Counted from the first letter of the stretch, positions 1 to 5,947 are shown. The stretch is DNA of 25,434 nucleotides from an uncultured bacterium (GCA_905215395.1 CAJMQA010000009.1:1-25434), one strand, 5' to 3'. Notes: a model not told the origin generated them from the sequence alone. A program made the numbers and translations.

Positions 1-235
1 TTTTATTGCAACCAATCACACAACCGGAGGTAATTCAGGTAGCCCGGTATTAAATGCAGAAGGACATCTGATTGGTCTGAACTTCGACCGTGCCTGGGAC
101 GGAGTGATGTCAGACATCCAATATGATCCGGAAATCTGCCGGAACATCTCTGTAGATATCCGTTACGTACTCTTTATCATAGATAAGTTGGCGGGAGCAC
201 AGAATCTCATCGATGAAATGGAAATTATCCGATAA
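1..235 (+). CDS. S46 family dipeptidyl-peptidase, DPP11-type, C-terminal fragment
   Basis: This is the last 77 codons of a gene that begins before the window, read in the frame starting at base 2. The motif TTGGNSGSPV carries the nucleophilic serine of S46 serine peptidases (codon 35-37), and the tail ISVDIRYVLFIIDK is the conserved end of this family. S46 enzymes are periplasmic and remove dipeptides from oligopeptides, feeding asaccharolytic or protein-using Bacteroidota. In Porphyromonas gingivalis DPP11 the nucleophile is Ser655 and Arg673 sets preference for Asp/Glu at P1, while DPP7 has Gly there. Here the residue 18 after the serine is Arg (FDR, codon 89-91), so I infer a DPP11-like acidic specificity. 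The His and Asp of the triad lie outside the window. The family assignment is firm; the specificity is inferred from one residue. Confidence 0.93.
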   Translation, partial: FIATNHTTGGNSGSPVLNAEGHLIGLNFDRAWDGVMSDIQYDPEICRNISVDIRYVLFIIDKLAGAQNLIDEMEIIR

Positions 236-239
236 TAAA

Positions 240-277
240 AAAAGGAGAATTGAATGGGTTTTCAATTCTCCTTTTTT
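240..277. terminator. Bidirectional hairpin terminator between S46 peptidase and sod
   Basis: An 11-bp perfect stem, GGAGAATTGAA (244-254) with TTCAATTCTCC (261-271), has a 6-nt loop. It is preceded by an A-run and followed by a T-run, so both strands end in hairpin plus U tract. It lies between two converging genes and can stop both. Confidence 0.85.
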
Positions 278-279
278 CT

Positions 280-921
280 TTATTTGACGCGTTTCTCAAT
301 GAGATCCCAGTTGACAATCTTCCAGAAATTTTCAATATTTTTGGCTCTTGCATTTTGGGTATCCAGATAATAAGCATGTTCCCATACGTCCATGGTCAAT
401 AATGGATATTTATTGTTCTTCAATGGATTTTCTGCATTAGGGGCAGGAAGGATTTCCAGCTTTTCCCCATCCTGTATCAACCACACCCAACCTGATCCAA
501 ATAGGGAGATTCCGGTTTGAGTAAACTTAGCCTTGAAATCTTCAAAACTCCCGAAATTCCGGTTAATCAATTCCAGAACTTTACCATGGGGAGTTTCGTT
601 CCCGGCCTTATGGAGAGCTTCAAAATAGAAATAATGGTTAAATACCTGGGCAGCATTGTTGAACAAACCGCCAGAAGCTTTTTTCACGATCTCATGTATA
701 GGCTGATCATCAAACTCTGTACCGGCTTTTAGTTTATTGGTATTCTCAATATAGGCTGCCAGATGTTTCCCGTAGTGATATTGAATGGTTTTCTCACTGA
801 TATAGGGAGCCAAAGCATTTTCTGCATACGGTAGGGGATGTAAAGTAAATTTATTGTCTTTATCTTTGGTATTTACCTCTTTGCAGGAAAGAAGACCGCA
901 ATTACAAGATTCTGTGTTCAT
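280..921 (-). CDS. sodB: Iron (or cambialistic Fe/Mn) superoxide dismutase
   Basis: This enzyme dismutates superoxide to peroxide and oxygen. The 213-residue protein shows the full family pattern: metal ligands His49 (YHYGKH), His96 (FNHYFYF), Asp178 and His182 (DVWEHAYY). Gln92 in AAQVFNH sits where iron-type enzymes keep their second-sphere glutamine, so Fe or cambialistic use (as in Bacteroides and Porphyromonas) is expected. Usual length is about 190-195. This one has roughly 24 extra residues at the N-terminus with three cysteines (C6, C8, C13). The stretch LLSCKE resembles a lipobox, but no charged or hydrophobic leader precedes it, and an in-frame stop lies seven codons upstream of the ATG. 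The next Met is at 177, so no downstream ATG can serve. It probably acts with the nearby PerR and reverse rubrerythrin genes in oxygen defence. Family assignment is firm; location is uncertain because of the odd leader. Confidence 0.96.
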   Translation of the reverse strand: MNTESCNCGLLSCKEVNTKDKDNKFTLHPLPYAENALAPYISEKTIQYHYGKHLAAYIENTNKLKAGTEFDDQPIHEIVKKASGGLFNNAAQVFNHYFYFEALHKAGNETPHGKVLELINRNFGSFEDFKAKFTQTGISLFGSGWVWLIQDGEKLEILPAPNAENPLKNNKYPLLTMDVWEHAYYLDTQNARAKNIENFWKIVNWDLIEKRVK

Positions 922-952
922 GATAAAAAATTTGATGGTTTATTAATAGTTT

Positions 953-976
953 TTTATACGGATTTCTCCGTATAAA
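953..976. repeat. Perfect 10-bp inverted repeat in the sod promoter/leader
   Basis: TTTATACGGA (953-962) and TCCGTATAAA (967-976) are exact reverse complements around a 4-nt loop. On the minus (sod) strand the loop is GAAA, a GNRA-type tetraloop. The repeat overlaps the proposed -7 box of sod, so it could be a DNA operator or, if transcription starts further upstream, an mRNA leader hairpin. It has no T-run on the sod strand, so it is not an obvious terminator. Confidence 0.6.
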
Positions 977-1004
977 GTTATATTTTTAATAGAGAATATT
1001 CAAA
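973..1004 (-). promoter_or_regulatory. Candidate sod promoter (TTTG-N20-TAACTTTA)
   Basis: On the minus strand TTTG (1001-1004) is followed after 20 nt by TAACTTTA (973-980), one mismatch from the Bacteroidota -7 consensus TAnnTTTG. The start of transcription would fall near 966-969, about 45 nt upstream of the sod ATG. The fit is near consensus rather than exact. Confidence 0.45.
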
Positions 1005-1044
1005 CTCCTGAATCGTACTTTTGAATTATCATTTTTAGCGTTCC

Positions 1045-1212
1045 GGAGTTTATGGTCTTCTGAACGGGTTCCCGTCTACGGTTTTGTATGCCCGCCTTTC
1101 ACTGACCTCCTATACTCTCACACGAGGGCTTTCCCACAGGACGTCGGTCGGGCGTTCAGGCAGGCGAACAAAATACGCAGACTACCACCATGTTCTTCAG
1201 GCCATAAACTCC
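1045..1212. repeat. Structured inverted-repeat element A (intergenic)
   Basis: An exact 11-bp outer stem, GGAGTTTATGG (1045-1055) with CCATAAACTCC (1202-1212), extends by three more pairs (1056-1058 with 1199-1201). Inside, TTTTGT (1082-1087) pairs exactly with ACAAAA (1168-1173). This is continued by 1089-1097 with 1158-1166 (one A-C mismatch on the plus strand), and a small hairpin ACGG/CCGT lies at 1064-1075. No ORF of note covers it. It could be a structured RNA, a REP/BIME-like repeat or a MITE remnant. Wobble pairs do not agree on one strand, so I give no strand. Confidence 0.55.
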
Positions 1213-1255
1213 TTCACTGTCAGACTCAGATCACTTTTTATGTTGCACTAACGGA

Positions 1256-1435
1256 GGTTTGGGAGATAAAGCAGAGAGGATCATAAAACGCTGAGGACGA
1301 GTGTCTGTGTTAGTTTTTCTGAACGGCCATCAGGAGGATGTCTGAGGGCGATAGCCCGAGTTACTCCTGATAGTGACAGAAAAGCTTACACGACCGTTAC
1401 GAAGCGACCGGTCCGATAGCTTTATCCCCCAAACC
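1256..1435. repeat. Rod-like inverted-repeat element B, MITE-like or structured RNA
   Basis: Terminal arms GGTTTGGGAGATAAAGC (1256-1272) and GCTTTATCCCCCAAACC (1419-1435) pair at 16 of 17 positions; the odd pair is G-U if the minus strand is transcribed. Nested inside are a 15-position stem 1307-1321/1377-1391 (one T-T mismatch, one wobble), an exact 8-bp stem ATCAGGAG (1329-1336)/CTCCTGAT (1364-1371), a GGGC-gata-GCCC tip (1346-1357), and a side hairpin GACCG/CGGTC (1392-1396/1409-1413). The element folds almost end to end. GGA lies directly outside both ends (1253-1255, 1436-1438), which may be a 3-bp target duplication or chance. No coding content was recognised. Confidence 0.6.
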
Positions 1436-1467
1436 GGACAAAAGAAACCTACTATTACTTTGTCCGG
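1434..1467. repeat. 9-bp inverted repeat across the lipoprotein stop codon
   Basis: CCGGACAAA (1434-1442) and TTTGTCCGG (1459-1467) are exact reverse complements with a 16-nt loop. The second arm encodes the last residues of the lipoprotein gene and the loop contains its stop codon (1455-1457). It may act as a weak terminator on the minus strand, though no U tract follows. Its CC at 1434-1435 is also used by the terminal arm of element B, so the two folds compete. Confidence 0.45.
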
Positions 1468-2129
1468 CCCACGACAAAACCAATTTCCAGTTTTCTGGTA
1501 TTTTCCAGAATTCCGGAAATCTGTTTTTTAATATCATTGATGATTGCTTTCTGAGCTGCTTCCGGAAGTTGGCTGATATCAATCCCCATCATAGAAACAA
1601 TTGTCGGGATAATTTTGTCTCCCATCATGGAGTAAAGTACGCTGACGTAGGCTTTATCAAAGTAAACAGTCATTTTATTTCCATGCAGGGAGTAATTAAA
1701 ACTAACCGGAGGGATCATAGCAGCAGCAGCTCCGGCAAGTTCTGCCAGGTCATCTTTGTTTAGAGTGATCTGAAGAATATCTGCCGACTGTTTATATTCT
1801 GCACGCAGGGAGTCCTCTTGGCCGCTTTGATAAACCATACGGATCGATAATTGATTGTCCGGTAGAATCGTAAGTCCTTTGAAATAATCACCCATTTTTT
1901 CATTGGCCATCCTCAGGAAAGCTGCTTTCAGATCTTTAACAGCCCAGTTTTTTTTCTGTCCTTTCATCATGACAATGCTAACACTGTCAGAAGCATATTC
2001 AAGTTCAAAATGAGGCTTTTCGTAATTCCAATTTCCGGTAATATCACTGCTATTATTCTCTTTATCATTACAAGAGATAAAACTACAACTGATCCATGCG
2101 ATCATTATAAAATAGATAAAATTTCTCAT
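1455..2129 (-). CDS. Lipoprotein of unknown function, lipocalin-like (DUF4923/DUF4925-type) fold suspected
   Basis: This 224-residue protein has a lipoprotein signal: a short hydrophobic leader ending SFISC, with the lipid-bearing cysteine at position 20 followed by NDKENN, a typical flexible acidic linker. The start DITGNWNYEKPHFELEY resembles the opening strand of Bacteroidetes lipocalin-like lipoproteins (DUF4923/DUF4925 group), which model how much of a compound remains unexplained by binding partners. I recognise this only by pattern, so no ligand is proposed. It follows the TonB-dependent receptor gene with a 23-nt gap on the same strand, so the two are probably one transcript, and it may be a surface or periplasmic partner of the receptor. 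The Ala/Met-rich middle (LAGAAAAMIPP) could be a short amphipathic or buried segment. The C-terminus runs into an inverted repeat. Confidence 0.75.
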   Translation of the reverse strand: MRNFIYFIMIAWISCSFISCNDKENNSSDITGNWNYEKPHFELEYASDSVSIVMMKGQKKNWAVKDLKAAFLRMANEKMGDYFKGLTILPDNQLSIRMVYQSGQEDSLRAEYKQSADILQITLNKDDLAELAGAAAAMIPPVSFNYSLHGNKMTVYFDKAYVSVLYSMMGDKIIPTIVSMMGIDISQLPEAAQKAIINDIKKQISGILENTRKLEIGFVVGRTK

Positions 2130-2152
2130 ATACTCATTATTTAGGGGATGAT

Positions 2153-4288
2153 TTAAATTTTAAAAGTAACAGACGCACCAAAGCGGGCGGGGGCTCCGGA
2201 TTGTCCCATATTATAGTATTGTTCCAGTTTTTTTCCGACCGGATTATTCAGCATGTAAGTGAAGAAAGATTTATCCAGTATATTCTTACCCCATACTTTG
2301 AAATCCACATGTTTACCGGAAACAGAAAAATCCATATTCCACAGGAAATAGGGGGCTTGATTTAAAGTGTTGTCTTCATCGAAATACTGCTTTCCGAATC
2401 CCGTTACTGTTGTGGAAGCTGTGAAAGAACGGAACCAGGATAGTTTCACCGGTTTGTGATAAATAAGACCGGTATTTCCTGTAAATTCCGGGGCCATTAC
2501 CACACGGTTACCTTTATGGTCCGGATTCAGGTTATGATAATACCTGGCATGACTATATCCGGCCGATAACAGGTAAGTCAGGTGGGGCATAATCTCCCAG
2601 TGCATATCCATTTCCCCGCCATAACTGCGGGCATCCCCGGCATTCTTGATACCAGGTCCCATCATTCCCATAACAAATATCTGCTGATCTTTCCAATCAA
2701 TATAAAAACAGGCGGCATCCAGACTGAATTTGTGATCCGGACTGAAATATTTCAGTCCCAACTCATAATTCCATAATTTTTCCTCTGCATATCCCAGATC
2801 TACTAATTGTGAACTCATCTCGTTTACAATAATGTTGTATCCTCCGGCTTTATATCCTTTAGAAATACTGAGATAGAGGGAAAGGTTGTCGTTCCATCTT
2901 TGCAATAATGAAAATTTAGGTAACCAGGCTTTGAATCCCTTATTTTCATTGGTTTTGTGGTATTTTTCGTATTGTGAAAATCCGGAGTAAAGCAAGCTAT
3001 CCCTATAATCCAGTTCCGATTTTTCATAATCATAACGCAATCCTGCAGTCAATGCCATGCCTGGCCACAACTCTTTCACTGTTAGCTGACCATATCCGGC
3101 AATCCCCCAGGTCAGGGTATTATTAAAGTATTTTGCCTTGTCCAGATCCATGGGTAAAAGATAAGCCTTATCCTTTCCGAAAGTGGCTAGGTATTTGTTG
3201 GTTAAATCCTTGTAAAACCCGAAGATACCTATTGTCCAGTCCAGAGATTTGTTTCCGGCAGATTGTAAATTCAATTCTTGGGTAATCAGATCCTGACGTG
3301 ATTTCTTGTTATTGTCAAACACGTCCCGATAGGTGAAATCTGCATCCAGTATTTGTTTGTCTTTCGTCCAGGAATAAGACGTGACAGACTGAAAATTCAT
3401 TTTGTTGCCGGATTTCTTCAGATTCAGATATGCAGAAGTCAGATCTCTGCTATAGGATGAAGGGGTATTATAATTGACCGTATAGCGGTCTGATTTCAGG
3501 GAGTCTATTGACTGATAAGCATATCCGCCATCAAAAGAATGGTTGAAATTTACACCAAAATTCAATTTCAGATCATTGGCAGCATAAATACTTCCCTGAT
3601 AACGGATATTGTAAGAATCAGAAGGATTGGACTTTCGGTTATTCTCATAACGGTTGCGGAAATATCCCCGGGATTTGTTATAAGAAAAAGAAAGCTTGTT
3701 ATATAACATTTTTAATGGCAAATTCACAACCATCTGATAGCTTTGAGATTCATAACTGGCATATCCGGCCTTTACCTGTAAAGCAAAGGTATTGCCAGGG
3801 GCATTGGTATTGATATTGATCAGCCCGTTAATACTATTCCGTCCGTACAAAGTTGTCTGAGGTCCGCGTAGCACTTCGATTTGCCGGATATCGTATAGCT
3901 CAAAAATAAAAGCATTTTTGTCAAATACCGGAACTCCGTCAACATACAATCCTACGGGAGGAGTTCCTGATACTGTCCCGATCCCCCTGATATAAAGCGG
4001 AGTAGATAATTTCAGACCTCCTTCTTGCATATAAAAATTGGGGACAATACCTGAGATATTCCGTAAATCCGGATTATTTTCTCCGGGTATAGAACGGGAA
4101 CTGATGACAGTCAAAGCAGAGGGAATATTCACTGGATTTAATTCCCGTTTTTCTGCAGTAACTACAACTTCCTGTAATTCGCGGACTGTCGTATAAGTAG
4201 AATCATTTGCCGGCAAGACAACAGCACTTGGTTGTGCATAGGCATGACAGCACACAAATGCTAAAATTGCGCTGATTGTTAGACGCAT
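2153..4288 (-). CDS. TonB-dependent outer-membrane receptor
   Basis: This is a 711-residue outer-membrane active transporter. A signal peptide (residues 1-18, ending AYA before QP) is followed by a TonB-box-like stretch LQEVVVTAEKRE (about 38-49). The plug domain, to about 165, carries the classic signatures LYVDGVPV and IEVLRGPQTTLYGRNSINGLINI. The rest is a beta barrel with many aromatic-rich strands and ends in ASVTFKI. It has no carboxypeptidase-like N-terminal domain and no SusD gene beside it, so it belongs to the single-component receptors (iron complexes, vitamins or similar) rather than the SusCD polysaccharide type. Substrate is not readable from sequence. Neighbours are a small membrane protein upstream, a lipoprotein downstream, and a divergent Fur-family regulator, which makes a metal or heme-type ligand a reasonable guess but no more. 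Confidence 0.93.
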   Translation of the reverse strand: MRLTISAILAFVCCHAYAQPSAVVLPANDSTYTTVRELQEVVVTAEKRELNPVNIPSALTVISSRSIPGENNPDLRNISGIVPNFYMQEGGLKLSTPLYIRGIGTVSGTPPVGLYVDGVPVFDKNAFIFELYDIRQIEVLRGPQTTLYGRNSINGLININTNAPGNTFALQVKAGYASYESQSYQMVVNLPLKMLYNKLSFSYNKSRGYFRNRYENNRKSNPSDSYNIRYQGSIYAANDLKLNFGVNFNHSFDGGYAYQSIDSLKSDRYTVNYNTPSSYSRDLTSAYLNLKKSGNKMNFQSVTSYSWTKDKQILDADFTYRDVFDNNKKSRQDLITQELNLQSAGNKSLDWTIGIFGFYKDLTNKYLATFGKDKAYLLPMDLDKAKYFNNTLTWGIAGYGQLTVKELWPGMALTAGLRYDYEKSELDYRDSLLYSGFSQYEKYHKTNENKGFKAWLPKFSLLQRWNDNLSLYLSISKGYKAGGYNIIVNEMSSQLVDLGYAEEKLWNYELGLKYFSPDHKFSLDAACFYIDWKDQQIFVMGMMGPGIKNAGDARSYGGEMDMHWEIMPHLTYLLSAGYSHARYYHNLNPDHKGNRVVMAPEFTGNTGLIYHKPVKLSWFRSFTASTTVTGFGKQYFDEDNTLNQAPYFLWNMDFSVSGKHVDFKVWGKNILDKSFFTYMLNNPVGKKLEQYYNMGQSGAPARFGASVTFKI

Positions 4289-4352
4289 AAAATAATAATT
4301 TTAAATGAATACTGATTTTAGATTTATTCTGTCACCCGACGATGACGTCAAA

Positions 4353-4682
4353 TCAGTGTACGGGAGGAGCTCTGAGTTGCTGTTCCGAGAGGACAAAAGA
4401 AGAACCGGGAATAAGTTGGTAAATTATATATTCTGTACGATCTGTAAAGATCGGATATTCAGAGTAGACTGGTTTTATTACAGTTTTTTGTTTCCGGATA
4501 GAATAAACATAAGTAGTATCCGATGAGTAACGGCTGATATTCTGCTCATACACCCGGGTCTCCGGAACTAAAACAGATATTTCCGGATTTCCTGTAGTAC
4601 CTTTGAAGTAGAAACAAACTACCAAAAAGGCCGGAACTAGCAGGTAAATCAATAAATGTGCAGATATTCCAACCAAAAACAT
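4353..4682 (-). CDS. Small membrane-anchored protein of unknown function
   Basis: This 109-residue reading frame is not one I recognise. Residues 5-27 (GISAHLLIYLLVPAFLVVC and following) form one clear hydrophobic helix. The remaining 80 residues are hydrophilic, rich in Tyr, Ser and Val (SSDTTYVYS, DRTEYIIYQ), as expected of an extracytoplasmic tail. It lies 64 nt upstream of the TonB-dependent receptor on the same strand and could be the first gene of that transcript. The N-terminal helix may be an uncleaved anchor. A TAACTTTG box ends only 4 nt before this ATG, so if that is the true promoter the message would be leaderless or the real start lies downstream; TTG codons at positions 3 and 11 are alternatives. 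A plus-strand frame of 73 codons overlaps it but lacks protein-like features. Confidence 0.55.
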   Translation of the reverse strand: MFLVGISAHLLIYLLVPAFLVVCFYFKGTTGNPEISVLVPETRVYEQNISRYSSDTTYVYSIRKQKTVIKPVYSEYPIFTDRTEYIIYQLIPGSSFVLSEQQLRAPPVH

Positions 4683-4686
4683 GTTC

Positions 4687-4694
4687 CAAAGTTA
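4687..4694 (-). promoter_or_regulatory. TAACTTTG -7 box in front of the small membrane protein
   Basis: The minus strand reads TAACTTTG, an exact TAnnTTTG match, ending 4 nt before the annotated ATG at 4682. No TTTG sits at 19-20 nt upstream (nearest is 23 nt), so it is a partial promoter match. Confidence 0.35.
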
Positions 4695-4774
4695 AGAATT
4701 ATATAAAGAAAGAAAATCAAAACAGACATTTATTTTTACAAAAATAGAGAAACAGTAAAAAATGAATTTATTCT

Positions 4775-4805
4775 TTTGTTTTTTCAAAAAAAAGATATAA
4801 ATTTG
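4775..4805 (+). promoter_or_regulatory. perR promoter (TTTG-N19-TAAATTTG)
   Basis: TTTG at 4775-4778, exactly 19 nt, then TAAATTTG at 4798-4805: a full match to the Bacteroidota primary-sigma consensus. Transcription should start near 4812, giving a leader of about 23 nt that contains the PerR-box palindrome. Confidence 0.75.
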
Positions 4806-4819
4806 TACTAATTATAAAA

Positions 4820-4834
4820 TTGTAATAATTACAA
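4820..4834 (+). promoter_or_regulatory. PerR-box-like operator abutting the perR start codon
   Basis: TTGTAATAATTACAA is a perfect 7-1-7 palindrome, the same architecture as the Bacillus PerR box TTATAATNATTATAA. It ends at the base before the ATG and lies just downstream of the predicted transcription start, so bound repressor would block initiation or clearance. A looser repeat AATTAT...ATAATT (4810-4830) overlaps it. Confidence 0.7.
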
Positions 4835-5260
4835 ATGGATGTCAATTCAACAGCACGGAATTACCTTTTAAATTATGGTATAAAGCCTTCGATACAGCGG
4901 ATGGCTATTGTAGAATATATGATGGAGCATAGAATCCATCCGACTGCTGATGAAATTTACAATGCGCTTTATATAAAAGTACCTACCTTATCCAAAACAA
5001 CAGTTTATAATACTTTGAAATTGTTTACAGAGCAAGGGGCAGTACTTGCACTGGTTATTGACGATAAAAATGTAAGATTTGATATAGATACTTCTGTTCA
5101 TGCTCATTTCCAATGTAACTATTGTAATAAAATCTTCGATATTCCGCTAAAGGATTATGAATTGTTGCAAGTAAAACAAATCGGAGAACTGGTAATAACA
5201 GAATCACATTTATATTATAAAGGTTATTGTAAAACGTGTAAAAATAAAATCGTAGGGTAA
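4835..5260 (+). CDS. perR: Fur-family peroxide-sensing repressor, PerR-type
   Basis: This 141-residue DNA-binding repressor has an N-terminal winged helix (recognition segment around TLSKTTVYNTLKLF, 51-64) and a C-terminal dimerisation and metal domain. The structural zinc site is complete: Cys94, Cys97, Cys132, Cys135. Candidate regulatory-metal ligands are His35, Asp83 or Asp85, His89, His91 and Asp102. Asp102 (IFDIPL) matches the position where Bacillus PerR has Asp104 and Fur has Glu, which favours PerR. In PerR, Fe-catalysed oxidation of the histidines by peroxide releases the operator. The gene lies directly behind a promoter and a PerR-box palindrome, so autoregulation is likely. It is followed after 36 nt by reverse rubrerythrin, a known PerR target in other anaerobes. 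Fur family is certain; PerR subtype is inferred from residue and context. Confidence 0.9.
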   Translation: MDVNSTARNYLLNYGIKPSIQRMAIVEYMMEHRIHPTADEIYNALYIKVPTLSKTTVYNTLKLFTEQGAVLALVIDDKNVRFDIDTSVHAHFQCNYCNKIFDIPLKDYELLQVKQIGELVITESHLYYKGYCKTCKNKIVG

Positions 5261-5296
5261 TCCCTGAATAATATGAATCAATAAAACTAAAGAATT

Positions 5297-5848
5297 ATGA
5301 AAAAGTTTATTTGTACTGTGTGTGGCTATGTACATGAAGGAGAGGAAGCTCCGGAATTTTGTCCTCAATGTAAAGTACCGAGAAATAAATTTAAAGAATT
5401 GGTAGAGACAGAAGGAGCCCTGACTTTTGCTGATGAACATGTGATTGGTGTAGCCAAAGGTGTTGACGCAGAAGTTCTGGACGGTTTGAAAGCCCATTTT
5501 ATGGGAGAATGTACCGAAGTAGGAATGTATCTGGCGATGAGCCGTCAGGCAGACCGGGAAGGTTATCCCGAGGTGGCTGAAGCTTTCAAACGCTATGCTT
5601 GGGAAGAAGCCGAACATGCATCTAAATTCTGTGAATTATTGGGTGAATGTGTTTGGGATACAGAAACCAATCTGAAAAAGAGAATGGAAGCAGAAGCAGG
5701 TGCCTGTGAGGATAAAAAACGGATTGCCACTCTGGCTAAGAAATTGAATCTGGATGCCATACATGACACAGTACATGAAATGTGCAAAGACGAAGCCCGT
5801 CACGGAAAAGGCTTTGAAGGGCTGTACAACCGGTATTTTAAAAAATAA
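5297..5848 (+). CDS. Reverse rubrerythrin (peroxide reductase)
   Basis: A 183-residue di-iron peroxidase with domains in reverse order. The N-terminal rubredoxin-type Fe(SCys)4 site uses Cys6-x2-Cys9 and Cys22-x2-Cys25. A ferritin-like four-helix domain (about 50-183) follows, with the paired motifs GECTEVGMY, WEEAEHASKF and CKDEARHGKGFEG that supply Glu/His ligands to the di-iron centre. Classical rubrerythrin has the rubredoxin part at the C-terminus; this order matches the Clostridium revRbr group, which reduces hydrogen peroxide (and in some cases oxygen) with electrons from NAD(P)H through a reductase and rubredoxin. No reductase gene is in the window. It is cytoplasmic, in an apparent operon with perR, with no separate promoter visible in the 36-nt gap, and ends at a strong hairpin. 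Confidence 0.93.
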   Translation: MKKFICTVCGYVHEGEEAPEFCPQCKVPRNKFKELVETEGALTFADEHVIGVAKGVDAEVLDGLKAHFMGECTEVGMYLAMSRQADREGYPEVAEAFKRYAWEEAEHASKFCELLGECVWDTETNLKKRMEAEAGACEDKKRIATLAKKLNLDAIHDTVHEMCKDEARHGKGFEGLYNRYFKK

Positions 5849-5861
5849 AAAACAGCAGTTT

Positions 5862-5897
5862 TGCCCGGAAAGAAATTTCCGGGCAGATTTATTTTAT
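5862..5897 (+). terminator. Hairpin terminator after reverse rubrerythrin
   Basis: A perfect 10-bp stem TGCCCGGAAA (5862-5871)/TTTCCGGGCA (5876-5885) with a GAAA loop, followed by GATTTATTTTAT. It ends the perR-rubrerythrin transcript. The T-rich tail is interrupted but adequate. Confidence 0.8.
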
Positions 5898-5947
5898 AAC
5901 CTGACGATACTTAAATCGTATTATATAGAAAACTTAAAAATAATAGG

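Noticed and set aside
1045..1435. RNase P RNA, tmRNA, SRP RNA or group II intron in the structured gap
   Set aside because: I looked for RNase P P4 motifs, a tmRNA tag and T-loop, the SRP tetraloop region and an intron domain V on both strands; none is present.
1397..1582. 61-codon minus frame at the edge of the structured gap
   Set aside because: Overlaps the lipoprotein gene in another frame and runs into the inverted repeats; no ribosome site or family resemblance.
4343..4350. TGACGTCA palindrome upstream of the receptor
   Set aside because: Eight-base palindrome without repeats nearby or a known Bacteroidota regulator; chance is adequate.
4305..4526. 73-codon plus-strand frame opposite the small membrane protein
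   Set aside because: Its product is not protein-like (no domain, no helix or signal), and it starts in the receptor leader antisense to a better frame.
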